Assembly: GCF_024138165.1 (NCBI RefSeq)
Contig: NZ_CP100000.1
Coordinates: forward strand, 310,001 to 374,000
Reading direction: 5' to 3'
Length of the DNA: 64,000 nucleotides
Source: Halorussus vallis
GTDB lineage: Archaea; Halobacteriota; Halobacteria; Halobacteriales; Haladaptataceae
The notes beneath the pieces were generated by a model. It was given only the letters and a program-made list of their open reading frames with translations. It was not told where the DNA came from and did not search any database. The translations under genes were made by a program, and so were the position numbers. This document shows, piece by piece, positions 24,442 through 33,815 of the stretch (positions within the stretch are counted from its first letter, which is position 1; each line of letters starts with the position of its first letter).

Positions 24442-26595
24442 ATGAGTCTCTCCGAGCCAGACCGCGAACTGGTCGTCGCCGAACTCGACCGGGAGCCGAC
24501 CCCGGCGGAGGCGGCCCTCTTCGAGAACCTCTGGAGCGAACACTGCGCGTACCGCTCGTCCCGACCGCTGCTCTCGGCGTTCGACTCCGAGGGCGAGCAG
24601 GTCGTCGTCGGACCGGGCGACGACGCCGCCGTGGTGGCCGTTCCGTCCCACGGCGGCGCCGACGAGGAGACGTACATCACGATGGGCATCGAGAGCCACA
24701 ACCACCCCTCGTTCGTCGACCCCTACGACGGCGCGGCGACCGGCGTCGGCGGTATCGTCCGCGACACGCTCTCGATGGGCGCCTACCCCATCGCGCTGGC
24801 CGACTCGCTGTACTTCGGCGACTTCGATCGCGAGCACTCGCGCTACCTGCTGGAGGGCGTCGTTGAGGGCATCTCGGACTACGGCAACTCCATCGGCGTC
24901 CCGACCGTGACGGGGAGCACCGAGTTCCACCCCGACTACGAGGGCAACCCGCTGGTCAACGTCGCCTGCGTCGGCCTACTGTCGGCCGACCGCCTCGTGA
25001 CCGCCGACGCGAAGGAACCCGGCAACAAACTGGTGCTCGTGGGCAACGCGACCGGCCGCGACGGACTGGGCGGTGCGAGCTTCGCCAGCGAGGACCTCGG
25101 CGAGGACGCCGAAACCGAGGACCGCCCGGCGGTCCAGGTCGGCGACCCTTACACCGAGAAACTCCTGATAGAAGCCAACGAGGCGCTGCTCGACGAGGAC
25201 CTCGTGGAGGCGGCCCGCGACCTCGGGGCGGCCGGCCTGGGCGGCGCGTCCTCCGAGATGGTTTCGAAGGGCGGACTCGGCGCGGAGATTCGCCTCGAGG
25301 AGGTCCACCAGCGCGAACCGAACATGAATGCGCTCGAAATCCTACTCGCGGAGTCCCAGGAGCGGATGTGCTACGAAGTTCGCCCGGAGAACGTCGAGGC
25401 GGTCCGCGCCGTCGCCGAGAAGTACGACCTCGGCTGTTCGGTCATCGGCGAGGTCACGGAGGGCAACTACGTCTGCACGTTCGAGGGCGAGACGGTCGTC
25501 GACGTCGACGCCCACTTCCTCGGCGAGGGCGCGCCGATGAACGACCTCCCGTCCGAGGACTCCGAACAGCCCGCACGGGACCTGCCCGAGGTCGACCTCC
25601 GGGAGGCGTTCGAGGCGGTCGTCGCCAGTCCGAACTGCGCCAGCAAGCGGTGGGTCTACCGCCAGTACGACCACGAGGTCCAGGTCCGGACCGCGGTCGC
25701 GCCGGGCGACGACGCGGCGCTACTCGCGCTCCGCGAAGCCGAAACCGGCCTCGCGTTCTCCTCGGGCGCGGTCCCGCGCTGGACGAGCGTCGCCCCCTAC
25801 GACGGCGCTCGGGCAGTGGCGCTCGAAAACGCAACCAACGTCGCCGCGAAGGGCGCGATGCCGCTTGCCGCGGTCGACTGCCTCAACGGCGGCAACCCCG
25901 AGAAGCCCGACGTCTACGGCGGTTTCCAAGCCATAATCTCCGGTCTAGCCGACATGTGCTCGGAGCTGTCGGTGCCGGTCGTCGGCGGCAACGTCTCGCT
26001 GTACAACGACTCGCCGTCCGGCCCGATTCCGCCGACGCCCACGCTGGCGATGACTGGCACGAAGGCGGGCTACGACGCTCCGCCCGCGGCGCTCGCGGGC
26101 GAGGGGACGCTCCTGCTCGTCGGGGCAGGCGGCGAGTCGACGCTCGGCGGATCGGAGTACCTCGCGCAGTTCGGCGGGAGCGACCGCTTCCCCGACCTCC
26201 CTGAGAACGCGAGCGAGGTCGTCGCGGCGCTCGCAGAGTCCGCGAACCTCCTCGGGACGCTCGCGGTCCACGACGTCAGCGACGGCGGCCTGGCCGTGAC
26301 GCTCGCCGAGATGGTCACCCCGAGCGCCGGCGCGTCGGTCGAACTCGCCGGTGAGGCGGTAGACGCCGCCTCGCCCGCGGAACTGCTGTTCGCGGAGACG
26401 CCCGGCCGCGCGGTGGTCGAGACGACCGACCCCGACGCGGTCCGCGAAACCTTCGAGGGCGTCGCGCCGGTCGTCGAACTCGGGTCGGCCGACGATTCCG
26501 GAACGCTCTCGCTGTCCGTCGGCGAGGAGTCGCTCTCCGTTGACGCCGACGAAATCGCAGAGCTCCGGGATACGCTTGCCCGGGAACTGGACTGA
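24442..26595 (+). CDS. purL: phosphoribosylformylglycinamidine synthase subunit PurL
   Basis: PurL performs the ATP-dependent amidation of FGAR to FGAM in purine synthesis, using ammonia from PurQ and the PurS bridge. The 717-residue protein is the small (archaeal/Gram-positive) form. [14 protein letters not shown] carries the catalytic His region, [20 protein letters not shown] is the family block around residues 74-93, and [20 protein letters not shown] follows. The second half repeats the AIR-synthase-like fold ([39 protein letters not shown]). It is monocistronic here; purQ and purS are not adjacent. A hairpin and a repeat element follow the stop. Confidence 0.97.
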   Translation: MSLSEPDRELVVAELDREPTPAEAALFENLWSEHCAYRSSRPLLSAFDSEGEQVVVGPGDDAAVVAVPSHGGADEETYITMGIESHNHPSFVDPYDGAATGVGGIVRDTLSMGAYPIALADSLYFGDFDREHSRYLLEGVVEGISDYGNSIGVPTVTGSTEFHPDYEGNPLVNVACVGLLSADRLVTADAKEPGNKLVLVGNATGRDGLGGASFASEDLGEDAETEDRPAVQVGDPYTEKLLIEANEALLDEDLVEAARDLGAAGLGGASSEMVSKGGLGAEIRLEEVHQREPNMNALEILLAESQERMCYEVRPENVEAVRAVAEKYDLGCSVIGEVTEGNYVCTFEGETVVDVDAHFLGEGAPMNDLPSEDSEQPARDLPEVDLREAFEAVVASPNCASKRWVYRQYDHEVQVRTAVAPGDDAALLALREAETGLAFSSGAVPRWTSVAPYDGARAVALENATNVAAKGAMPLAAVDCLNGGNPEKPDVYGGFQAIISGLADMCSELSVPVVGGNVSLYNDSPSGPIPPTPTLAMTGTKAGYDAPPAALAGEGTLLLVGAGGESTLGGSEYLAQFGGSDRFPDLPENASEVVAALAESANLLGTLAVHDVSDGGLAVTLAEMVTPSAGASVELAGEAVDAASPAELLFAETPGRAVVETTDPDAVRETFEGVAPVVELGSADDSGTLSLSVGEESLSVDADEIAELRDTLARELD

Positions 26596-26647
26596 ACTCC
26601 GTCGGCAAGTTCGACGATTCGATTACGCGGTTCTGATTTTGGGGACG

Positions 26648-26798
26648 GCGCGTGCTGGTGCGGCCGGCGGTTTCGGCCGCACCCACACGCGCGAGGGATG
26701 AGCGAACGAGCGAAGCGAGTGAGTGAATCGGCTGGGGAGGCGTGTGGCTGTGGCGGGGCGGTTGCGGTTTCTCAGTTGCGTCGTGCGAGTAGCGGTCA
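26648..26798 (+). repeat. dispersed element A, copy 1
   Basis: This non-coding element follows purL. It opens with a 19-bp imperfect hairpin (26648-26666 / 26674-26692). The conserved box ACGCGCGAGGGA (26687-26698), the conserved core CGGCTGGGGAGGCGTGTGG (about 26732-26750), GCGGTTGCGGTTTCTCA (about 26759-26775) and the end GTGCGAGTAGCGGTC (about 26783-26797) follow. The same blocks occur in the same order at 42,493-42,629 and, inverted, at 42,280-42,432. The 3' end recurs at 31,723-31,760. It fills most of the 336-bp purL to DUF7550-like gap, which has no other ORF worth calling. The hairpin may also end the purL transcript. Confidence 0.75.
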
Positions 26799-26931
26799 CC
26801 GTCGCAGAGTCAGTCCGAACTGGCCGTGGAGACGAGCCGTGTCACCGTCGCAGAATCGTCCGCTATCAGCCAACACCGATGGAGTCGTAGCGGCGAGAAG
26901 ATTTCGCGAAAACGAGCGGAGAGAACGACGA

Positions 26932-27120
26932 TTACGCCAGAACGAGCGGGAGAACGAACGCCACCGCCAGTCCCACGGCCAGCACGGCGAAACCGATGCC
27001 GACCTGCGAAGTCGAGAAGTCCTGCATCGGTGAGGTCACGCGGTCCATCTCCTGGGCCTCGTGGCCGTGGACGTCGTCGGTGTGGGCGTCTCGTTCCGAG
27101 GGGTCTTCTTGGTCGCTCAT
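26932..27120 (-). CDS. small single-pass membrane protein (DUF7550-like)
   Basis: This 62-residue protein has a hydrophilic, acidic N-terminal half (MSDQEDPSERDAHTDDVHGH) and a single hydrophobic helix at residues about 40-61 (VGIGFAVLAVGLAVAFVLPL). This arrangement fits short haloarchaeal tail-anchored proteins, possibly DUF7550. It is divergent from the GH13 gene, with a 136-bp shared upstream region. Function is unknown. Confidence 0.78.
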   Translation of the reverse strand: MSDQEDPSERDAHTDDVHGHEAQEMDRVTSPMQDFSTSQVGIGFAVLAVGLAVAFVLPLVLA

Positions 27121-27256
27121 GCTCGACGATTACGCCGCCCGCCACTTAAACGCACCCAAACGCCCCAATCGTGAATCGCGAATCGACGGGCCACCGTCGC
27201 GGGGAAGGTGGCGGTGTTCGTGGGGAATAAACCGGTGGACCACGTTCGTCCGGACG

Positions 27257-28975
27257 ATGGAAGGGCGAGCACCCGCTGGCGCTTCGGAGCGAGGCGAGGA
27301 GTGGTGGAAGGAGGCAGTGGTCTATCAGATCTATCCCCGGAGTTTCGCCGACTCCGACGGCGACGGCGTCGGCGACCTGCGCGGCATCGAGTCGAAACTC
27401 GACTACCTCGACGAACTCGGCGTCGACGTGGTGTGGCTCAATCCGGTGTACGACTCGCCGCACGCCGACAACGGCTACGACATCCGCGACTACCGGGCCA
27501 TCGACGACGACTTCGGGACGATGGACGACTGGGAGTCGCTCCTGTCGAGCCTCCACGACCGCGACATCCGCCTTATCATGGACCTCGTGGTCAACCACAC
27601 CTCCGACGAACACGAGTGGTTCCAGCGCGGTCGCGAGGACCCCGACTCCGAGTACCGCGACTTCTACATCTGGCGGGAGGGCCGCGGCGACGGCCCCGGC
27701 GGGAAGGGCGAACCGCCGAACAACTGGGAGTCGGCGTTCGGCGGGTCGGCCTGGACGTACGACGAGCGGGTCGGGAAGTACTACCTCCACCTCTTCGACG
27801 AGAAGCAACCCGACCTCAACTGGCGCAACCCTGCGGTCCGCGAGCGCGTCTACAACATGATGGAGTGGTGGCTCGACCGGGGCATCGACGGCTTCCGGAT
27901 GGACGTCGTCGACCTGCTCTCGAAGGCCGAGGGCCTGCCCGACGGCGACCCCGGTTCCGGATGGGTCGGCTCCGAGCACTTCATGAGCGGGCCGAACATC
28001 CACGACTACATCGGCGAGATGCACGAGGAAGTCCTGGAAGGCCGGGACGTGATGACCGTCGGCGAGATGCCCGGCGCGACCTTGGAGGAGGCCAGGCGGT
28101 ACCTCGGGCCGGACGGCGACGGCCTGAACATGATCTTCCACTTCGAGCACATCGACATCGACGTGAAGGAGGGGTCGTGGCACGCCGTCGACGACTGGTC
28201 GCTGACGGAACTCAAGGAGATACTGACGAAGTGGCAGGAGGGCCTGCGCGGCGAGGGGTGGAACAGCGTCTACCTGGGCAACCACGACTGGCCCCGGATG
28301 GTCTCGCGGTTCGGCGACGACGGACTATACCGCATCGAGTCGGCGAAGATGCTGGCGACGCTGCTGTTCACCCTCGAAGGCACGCCGTACGTCTACCAGG
28401 GGGACGAACTCGGGATGACGAACTACCCCTTCTCCGAGCCCGAGGAGGTCGACGACGTGAGCGCGAGGAACTACCTCGAACGCCGGCGCGAGGCGGGCGA
28501 CCCCGTCGAGGATATCATGGAGGCCATCGAGTACGGAAGCCGGGACAACGCCCGCACGCCGATGCAGTGGTCCGACGAGGAGAACGCCGGGTTCACCGAG
28601 GGTGACCCGTGGCTCCAAATCAATCCCAACTACGAGACTGTCAACGCCGCGGACGCCCGGTCGCGCGAGGACTCCGTCTGGCACTACTACCGCGACCTCG
28701 TCGAGTTCCGCGACGACACCCCGGCCGCGGTGTACGGCGAATACGACCTGCTGTTGCCCGACGACCCCGACATCTACGCCTACACCCGAACGCTCGGCGA
28801 TAGCCGACTGCTGGTCGTGTTGAACTTCTTCGACGGGACGCCGACGTTCTCGCTCCCGCCCGAGGTGACCTACGACGAGGCCGTATATCGCCTGGGCAAC
28901 TACCCCGTCGCGGGCGACGACCCCGGGTCGTTCGAACTGCGGCCTTACGAGGCGCGGGTGTACGAACTCGCGTAG
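27257..28975 (+). CDS. GH13 alpha-glucosidase/oligo-1,6-glucosidase
   Basis: This 572-residue cytoplasmic glycoside hydrolase starts at the ATG giving MEGRAPAGASERGEEWWKEA; the frame is open farther upstream but the sequence there is not protein-like. GH13 landmarks: VVYQIYPRSFADSDGDGVGD (residues about 21-40), MDLVVNHTSDEHEWF (region I), DGFRMDVVD with nucleophile D216, TVGEMPG with acid/base E270, and GNHDWPR with D344 as transition-state stabiliser. QPDLNWRNPAVRERV and the domain B segment agree with the GH13_31 group (oligo-1,6-glucosidase, alpha-glucosidase, sucrase types). No signal peptide is visible, so it probably acts on imported oligosaccharides. It ends 39 bp before a convergent gene. 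Confidence 0.94.
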   Translation: MEGRAPAGASERGEEWWKEAVVYQIYPRSFADSDGDGVGDLRGIESKLDYLDELGVDVVWLNPVYDSPHADNGYDIRDYRAIDDDFGTMDDWESLLSSLHDRDIRLIMDLVVNHTSDEHEWFQRGREDPDSEYRDFYIWREGRGDGPGGKGEPPNNWESAFGGSAWTYDERVGKYYLHLFDEKQPDLNWRNPAVRERVYNMMEWWLDRGIDGFRMDVVDLLSKAEGLPDGDPGSGWVGSEHFMSGPNIHDYIGEMHEEVLEGRDVMTVGEMPGATLEEARRYLGPDGDGLNMIFHFEHIDIDVKEGSWHAVDDWSLTELKEILTKWQEGLRGEGWNSVYLGNHDWPRMVSRFGDDGLYRIESAKMLATLLFTLEGTPYVYQGDELGMTNYPFSEPEEVDDVSARNYLERRREAGDPVEDIMEAIEYGSRDNARTPMQWSDEENAGFTEGDPWLQINPNYETVNAADARSREDSVWHYYRDLVEFRDDTPAAVYGEYDLLLPDDPDIYAYTRTLGDSRLLVVLNFFDGTPTFSLPPEVTYDEAVYRLGNYPVAGDDPGSFELRPYEARVYELA

Positions 28976-29014
28976 CCGAGCGCGATTTCGGCGGAAACCG
29001 GAGACTCCGTTCCG

Positions 29015-30412
29015 TCACTCGGCGGAGACGACGCGGTGGAGTCCGCCGCCGTCGTCGCCGGTCCCGAGGACGTACACCTCGCCGGCGGCATCCCGGCCGA
29101 ACGAGAGCACGCGCTGAATCTTCCCGGCGTCGTCGCCGGCGACTTCGAGGACGCGCGTCGGCCACTGGCCGCCGTCCGTGTCACCTCCGCCCGCTCCGTT
29201 CTGTCTGCCCGTGGGCCGCGTCGCGGCGAACAATCGCCCGGAGGCGGCGTAGTCGGCGAACAGGTACGTCCCCCGCAGTCCGGGAACGCTCGACCCGCGA
29301 TAGACGTAGCCGCCGATGACCGAGACGCCGCTGATGGCGGCGTCGGAGTGGGGATACTCGATTATCGGGTCGACCAGCGGTTCGCCGCCCCGGACGTCCT
29401 GCGGGGTCCGGTCCGGGCAGTCGTTCGCCCCGTAGCAGTGGGTTCCCTCCTTGACGTTCCAGCCGTAGTTGCCGCCCTTCTCGACCAGGCTGACCTCCTC
29501 GTAGGCGCTCTGGCCCACGTCGGCGACGAAGAAGTCCCCGCGGTCGAACGAGAACCGCCACGGGTTGCGGAACCCCCACGCGTAGTGTTCGGGCAGGCCC
29601 TCGGAGCCGACCAGCGGATTGTCGTCCGGAATCGCGTAGGGCTTGCCGTCTTCCCGGTTGTTAACGTCGATTCGCAGGATGCTCCCCAGCAGATTCTCTG
29701 TCACGTCCTGGCCGTTGCCCCCCGAGACGGCGTCGTACCAGTCGTCGACGTGGCCGGTACCCTGGTCGCCCCCGCTACCGCCGTCGCCGACGCCGAGGTA
29801 GAGGTAGCCGTCGGGGCCGAACGCGAGCGACCCGGCGTTGTGGTTGGCCTGAGGTTCGGGAATCTCCAGGATCGCCCGCTCGAAGTCGGGCTTGGCCCGC
29901 CTGCCGTTCGCGGTCGCCTCGAACTCCGAGAGGACGAACGTGTGGCTGTAGTCGTCGGGCGTCCCCGAACGCGGAGGCGCGCTGTACCGGACGAACACCC
30001 GGCGATTCCGCGCGAAGTTCGGATGGAGCGCGATGCCCAGCAACCCCGTCTCGCTCCCGACGGTGACCGACTCGCGCAGGTCGAGGAACGGTCGGTCGCG
30101 GAGGCCGCCCGACTCGTGGACGAAGACTCGACCCTGCTGGTCGGCGACGTACCGCCGGTCGGCGTCTGGGGCGAACTCGACGTCCAGCGGCGCGTCGAAC
30201 CCGGTCGCCAGCGTCTCCAGGCCGACCGAGTCGGGGACAGATGCCCCCGACTCGGTCGTTTCGCCGGCGTCGGTCGTCGTTTCGGTCCCGGCGGTCGTCC
30301 CGGTCGTCGTTCCCTGCCGAGGTTCGTTCGACCCCGAACACCCCGCGAGTCCGGTCACCGCGCCGGCGAGCGCCGTCCCGAGGAAGCGTCGCCTGCTGAA
30401 AGGAGGTTCCAT
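29015..30412 (-). CDS. PQQ-dependent soluble aldose/sorbosone-dehydrogenase-like Tat lipoprotein
   Basis: This 465-residue protein has the Tat signal SRRRFLGTALAGAVTGLAGC, whose last residue is a lipobox cysteine at 25. A Thr-rich linker follows. The glucose/sorbosone dehydrogenase propeller fold is shown by LATGFDAPLDVEFAPDADR (residues about 65-84), GLLGIALHPNF, NHNAGSLAFGPDGYLYLGVG, AWGFRNPWRFSFD and YPHSDAAISGVSVIGGYVY. PQQ and Ca ligands are likely but not verified residue by residue. It would oxidise sugars on the outer face and pass electrons to the membrane chain. The TATA box at 30438-30443 lies 28 nt before the ATG. Confidence 0.9.
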   Translation of the reverse strand: MEPPFSRRRFLGTALAGAVTGLAGCSGSNEPRQGTTTGTTAGTETTTDAGETTESGASVPDSVGLETLATGFDAPLDVEFAPDADRRYVADQQGRVFVHESGGLRDRPFLDLRESVTVGSETGLLGIALHPNFARNRRVFVRYSAPPRSGTPDDYSHTFVLSEFEATANGRRAKPDFERAILEIPEPQANHNAGSLAFGPDGYLYLGVGDGGSGGDQGTGHVDDWYDAVSGGNGQDVTENLLGSILRIDVNNREDGKPYAIPDDNPLVGSEGLPEHYAWGFRNPWRFSFDRGDFFVADVGQSAYEEVSLVEKGGNYGWNVKEGTHCYGANDCPDRTPQDVRGGEPLVDPIIEYPHSDAAISGVSVIGGYVYRGSSVPGLRGTYLFADYAASGRLFAATRPTGRQNGAGGGDTDGGQWPTRVLEVAGDDAGKIQRVLSFGRDAAGEVYVLGTGDDGGGLHRVVSAE

Positions 30413-30437
30413 GGGAGTCGTCTAGGCTCGCCAACGG

Positions 30438-30443
30438 AAATAA
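30438..30443 (-). promoter_or_regulatory. TATA box of the aldose-dehydrogenase-like gene
   Basis: On the minus strand TTATTT is centred 28 nt before the ATG at 30412. It supports the chosen start and a leaderless transcript. Confidence 0.5.
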
Positions 30444-30462
30444 CTGCGTGCGGGAATCGGGG

Positions 30463-30677
30463 GCGCTCAGTGAGACGAACCGCCGGAAGCGGTCGCCGTG
30501 ACGGAATAGGGGACGCGCTCGGTGAACCAACCGACGGGTGGGACTGAAAGGGGCCGCTCGCTGGCGGGCCGCAGGCCCCTGGTCGCTTCCGACGGGCCAC
30601 TATTCGGCGCTCGCCGTGGGCGAGCGTCGAATATCCCGCGGAACGACCGCCAGCGAGCGGGGGCTTTCGAGGCGGTC
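30463..30677 (+). repeat. dispersed element B, filled copy with multi-stem insert
   Basis: This 215-bp element occupies most of the 365-bp gap before hisF. Two degenerate GCGCTCRGTGA...AACC units open it (30463 and about 30514). GGGACT at about 30540-30545 then borders an insert of 123 bp (30546-30668). The insert is closed by 22-nt arms, 30546-30567 and 30647-30668, which pair except for a 3x3 internal loop and end in GAAAG/CTTTC. Inside lie hairpin GGGCC-gca-GGCCC (about 30566-30578) and a 14-bp hairpin 30602-30615/30619-30632. TTCGAGGCGGTC follows. The copy at 62,674 lacks the insert entirely. The remainder of the gap (30,678-30,777) shows nothing else. Confidence 0.7.
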
Positions 30678-30777
30678 ACAGTCACGATACTGTACGAACA
30701 CGACGACCCGTACTCTCCGAGTCCCTGCCGCAGTCGAAACCGTGAAACCGCGTTCACGCCAATCCACGAACGACTAG

Positions 30778-31593
30778 ATGACCCTCACCAAACGTATCAT
30801 CCCGTGCATCGACGTCGACGTCGACGACGACGGCGAGGCGGCGGTGTACACGGGCGTCAACTTCGAGGACCTCCAGTACACGGGCGACCCGGTCGAGATG
30901 GCCCGCGAGTACAACGAGTCGGGGGCCGACGAGTTCGTCTTCCTCGACATCACCGCGAGCGCGGAGGGCCGCGAGACGATGCTCGATACCGTCTCGGCGG
31001 TCGCAGACGAGGTGTTCATCCCGCTGACCGTCGGCGGCGGCATTCGCACCACGGAGGACATCAAAGAGACGCTCCGCGCCGGCGCCGACAAGGTGTCCAT
31101 CAACTCCGGCGCGATAGCCAACCCCGACCTCATCGACGAGGGCGCGGCCGCGTTCGGCAGCCAGTGCATCGTCATCTCCGTCGACGCAGAGCGCCGCTAC
31201 GACGAGCGAGGCGAACACTACGCCGAGGTCGACGGCGAGTCGTGCTGGTTCGAGTGCACCGTCAAGGGCGGCCGCGAGGGCACCGGCCTCGACGTGGTCG
31301 AGTGGGCGACCGAGGCCGAGGAGCGCGGTGCGGGCGAACTGTTCGTCAACTCCATCGACGCCGACGGGACCAAGGACGGTTACGACATCCCGCTCACGAA
31401 GGCGGTCTGCGACGCCGTGAACACCCCGGTGATCGCCTCCTCGGGTTGCGGCGGTCCCGAGGACATGCACGAGGTGTTCGAGGACGCGGGCGCCGACGCC
31501 GCGCTCGCGGCCTCCATCTTCCACTACGGCGAGTACACGATTCGAGAGGTCAAGGAGTACCTCGACGAGCAGGGCGTTCCGGTTCGGCTCTAG
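30778..31593 (+). CDS. hisF: imidazole glycerol phosphate synthase cyclase subunit
   Basis: HisF is the cyclase half of the glutamine-dependent synthase that makes IGP and AICAR in histidine synthesis. The 271-residue TIM barrel begins [20 protein letters not shown], with the catalytic Asp in [24 protein letters not shown] is the phosphate-binding block, and [17 protein letters not shown] carries the second catalytic Asp. [19 protein letters not shown] and [20 protein letters not shown] follow as expected. It is monocistronic, with hisH elsewhere. A palindromic hairpin about 165 bp downstream may mark its 3' region. Confidence 0.97.
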   Translation: MTLTKRIIPCIDVDVDDDGEAAVYTGVNFEDLQYTGDPVEMAREYNESGADEFVFLDITASAEGRETMLDTVSAVADEVFIPLTVGGGIRTTEDIKETLRAGADKVSINSGAIANPDLIDEGAAAFGSQCIVISVDAERRYDERGEHYAEVDGESCWFECTVKGGREGTGLDVVEWATEAEERGAGELFVNSIDADGTKDGYDIPLTKAVCDAVNTPVIASSGCGGPEDMHEVFEDAGADAALAASIFHYGEYTIREVKEYLDEQGVPVRL

Positions 31594-31904
31594 GGACGTC
31601 TGTCGTCGGCGAGTCGTTCCGTGAGGGGCGGTACGTTTGGTTTTGTGGAGAGCGAAGGATGCGGTAAGAGGCGGAGAAATACAGTACGAGGCGCTGAAAA
31701 TCCCACTGTGGACCGCAACGCGGACCGCCACTCGCACGAATCAAGTGAAACAGCACCGCCGTCGGACCGGCGGTCCGACGGGCCTGCGTTCGCTACGCTC
31801 CCGAAGACGCCAGCGCGCACCGTGACCGACGGACGACTGTTCGCCGTCGATTCCTAAAAGAAAGTTATCGTCTTCACTCCCGAAACTGCGGTCGTCGACT
31901 CCCC
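31594..31904. other. hisF downstream intergenic region (311 bp)
   Basis: The gap holds a fragment of element A (31723-31760, minus orientation) directly abutting an 11-bp-arm hairpin (31759-31781). No believable ORF or TATA box was seen elsewhere in the gap. Genes on both sides converge on it. Confidence 0.5.
31723..31781 (-). repeat. element A, 3'-fragment with its own hairpin
   Basis: Bases 31723-31760, read on the minus strand, match the 3' end of element A; 22 bases (31723-31744) are identical to 42280-42301. The hairpin 31759-31769/31771-31781 pairs perfectly and directly abuts it. The region between hairpin and 3' block that other copies carry is missing, so this looks like an internally deleted copy. 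Confidence 0.65.
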
Positions 31905-32660
31905 TTACCGCTCGGGCGCGCGGTACGCCGCGGTCGTCGTGGTGTTCCCGGTGCCCGCTTCGCCTTCGGTCGCGGTGCCGGTCGTCTGCTCGTCACCGCC
32001 GCCGAGGACCGAACCGATGCCGACGGAGGCGTTCTCGACGCTCACGCTGTCGGCCTGCACCGCGTCGAGGACCACCGAATCGACGGTCATGTTACCCACC
32101 GAGATGGTCGGCGACTCTAACTGGCCCGCGTCGGTCGCGTTCCCGCCGGGGGAGATGGACGCCTGGACGTCGTTGACCTCGACGGTGCCGACGCGGCTCT
32201 CGTTGACGTACAGCGAGTCGAGGCTCACGTTCGAGAGCGTGGCGTTCTGGACGGTCGCGGTGCCGTCCTCGGGCGTCGCGTTCCCGAGCAGTGCGTCGGC
32301 GACCGTCTGGTTACGGATGGTCACGTTCTGAAGCGTGACGTTCCGGAGCGTGGCGTTGACGACGGTCAGGTTCGACGCCGCGGCGGTGCCGAGCGGGTTG
32401 GTTCCGCCGGCCTCGCGCTGGAGGACCGTGTTCTCCAGTCGCGCTTGTCCGATCTGGACGCCCTCCAGGTGGAGGCGCTGGATTGTCAGGTTCTGTAGCT
32501 GAACCGCGGTGTCGTTGCCGCCGTCCTGCATCGCGGCCGCCGCGGGTGCGTCTGCGCCGGTCGCGGCGTGCGTACTCGGTCCGGTTTCGGCCGCCGCCAG
32601 CGCCGAGGAGACGCCGGCGAGCAGTACGAGCGTCGCTACGGCTATTGCGCGTGTTCTCAT
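31905..32660 (-). CDS. secreted protein with pentapeptide-like repeats and many N-glycosylation sequons
   Basis: This 251-residue protein begins with a Sec signal peptide, MRTRAIAVATLVLLAGVSSA, with probable cleavage near LAAAETG. The mature chain has a five-residue period (NATLR NVTLQ NVTIR NQTVA at about residues 102-121), as in right-handed quadrilateral beta helices, and repeats of VENASVG type towards the C terminus. Asn-X-Ser/Thr sequons are very frequent (about fifteen), several at the same place in consecutive coils. An extended Thr-rich tail ends it. No membrane anchor is visible. It may be a glycosylated surface or extracellular scaffold. Function is unknown. Confidence 0.78.
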   Translation of the reverse strand: MRTRAIAVATLVLLAGVSSALAAAETGPSTHAATGADAPAAAAMQDGGNDTAVQLQNLTIQRLHLEGVQIGQARLENTVLQREAGGTNPLGTAAASNLTVVNATLRNVTLQNVTIRNQTVADALLGNATPEDGTATVQNATLSNVSLDSLYVNESRVGTVEVNDVQASISPGGNATDAGQLESPTISVGNMTVDSVVLDAVQADSVSVENASVGIGSVLGGGDEQTTGTATEGEAGTGNTTTTAAYRAPER

Positions 32661-33017
32661 GCGTAATCCGAGTTTCCCGCCCGCGCGAATAAACCGAAGC
32701 GACCGTTTCGTTTTTCCGTGAGTCGTTGGCCGCGGTTAGTCTCGGCTTATCTCCGCGGCTCGAACGCTTCTCACCGGGTGTGAGACGCCGGACGCCGGCA
32801 GTAACGAGGCATACGTCTGAGAGTCCGCCGAGGGTGTCAATCGGTGACGTGACGGCGGCGCGGTCGCCGTCCTCGGCCGCCCTCGATTGAGGATGACCTC
32901 GGACGATAAACCGTAGGGCGCTTTAGGGAGGGTGGTTCGACGGAGCGTCGGAGAAGAGGGGCGGCGGGACCGGCACGGAATCCCAAACTATACGCTTCCT
33001 ATCGCTGAGGTCACATC
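32661..33017. other. divergent intergenic region (357 bp)
   Basis: Lies between the secreted protein and the SDR gene, which are transcribed divergently. A small hairpin with 6-bp arms TCTCAC/GTGAGA around 32,769-32,785 is visible. AAACTATACG around 32,986-32,995 is the likely SDR promoter. There is no ORF. Confidence 0.4.
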
Positions 33018-33815
33018 ATGGATTTGAAACTCGACGGGAAGCGGGCGTACGTCGTGGCCGCCAGCGGGGGTCTCGGCCGGGCGGTGGCCGAAGCGTTCGT
33101 TCGGGAGGGCGCTTCCGTCGTCATCTCGTCCCGGAGCGCCGAACGACTGGAGACTGCGACCGAGTCCATCCGAGCGGCGACCGGGTGCGAGACGGACACC
33201 GTCGATTCGGTCGTCTGCGACCTGAGCGACGGAACGTCGGTACGGGACGCGACCGAGGCGGCCGTCGACCGCCTCGGGGGCCTCGACGCTCTGGTGACGA
33301 ACCACGGCGGCCCCGAGACGACGCCGTTTTCGGGCCTCTCGATCGACGACTTCGACGAGGGGTACCGCGGCATCCTCCGGAGTACCGTCCTCACGTGCAA
33401 GACGGCGCTCCCCGCGCTCCGGGAGGGAGGCGGCGCGATAACGAACTTGGTCGCGGCGTCAGCGCTGGAGCCGTCGGCCCGCGGCGCGCTCGGGAACGTC
33501 TTCCGTCCCGGGATATACGGACTCTCGAAGGTGCTCGCCGAGGAGTTCGGCGCCGACGGGGTTCGCGTCAACTGCGTCTCCCCGCGGGGAGTGACCACCG
33601 ACCGCATCGACCACAAAATCGAGCAACTCGCCGAGCGGGAGGGAATCAGCCGGGAGGAAGCCGAGCAGCGCCGGACGGACGAACTTCCCCTCGACGACCT
33701 GGGAACGCCGGAGTCGTTCGCGCGCGCCGCGACCTACCTCTCGTCGCCGGCCGCCGATTACATCACGGGCGCCGTGCTGCCGGTCGACGGCGGGTGGCAC
33801 CGGCGCGGATTCTGA
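33018..33815 (+). CDS. short-chain dehydrogenase/reductase
   Basis: This 265-residue classical SDR reads MDLKLDGKRAYVVAASGGLG; ASGGLGRA supplies the TGxxxGxG-type dinucleotide site. NHGGPETTPF replaces the usual NNAG, and the catalytic Ser is in NLVAASALEP. GIYGLSKVLAEEFG contains the YxxxK dyad. C-terminal GAVLPVDGGWHRRGF is the family ending. The basic residue after the first strand (SSRSAERLE) hints at NADP preference. NHGG is typical of SDRs annotated as ketoacyl-reductase-like or gluconate dehydrogenase; the substrate is unknown. It stands alone. Confidence 0.92.
   Translation: MDLKLDGKRAYVVAASGGLGRAVAEAFVREGASVVISSRSAERLETATESIRAATGCETDTVDSVVCDLSDGTSVRDATEAAVDRLGGLDALVTNHGGPETTPFSGLSIDDFDEGYRGILRSTVLTCKTALPALREGGGAITNLVAASALEPSARGALGNVFRPGIYGLSKVLAEEFGADGVRVNCVSPRGVTTDRIDHKIEQLAEREGISREEAEQRRTDELPLDDLGTPESFARAATYLSSPAADYITGAVLPVDGGWHRRGF

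Noticed and set aside
26698-27033. A plus-strand frame of 111 codons inside element A copy 1
   Set aside because: It runs through the conserved non-coding blocks; the same blocks at other copies are in different or broken frames.
29036-30547. A 503-codon plus-strand frame antisense to the aldose-dehydrogenase-like gene
   Set aside because: The minus-strand product has a Tat signal and propeller motifs; the antisense frame has no domain or signal.
30525-30550. CRISPR-like motif ending GGGACTGAAAG
   Set aside because: It resembles the end of some archaeal CRISPR repeats, but occurs once, without regular spacing, spacers or cas genes; it belongs to element B.
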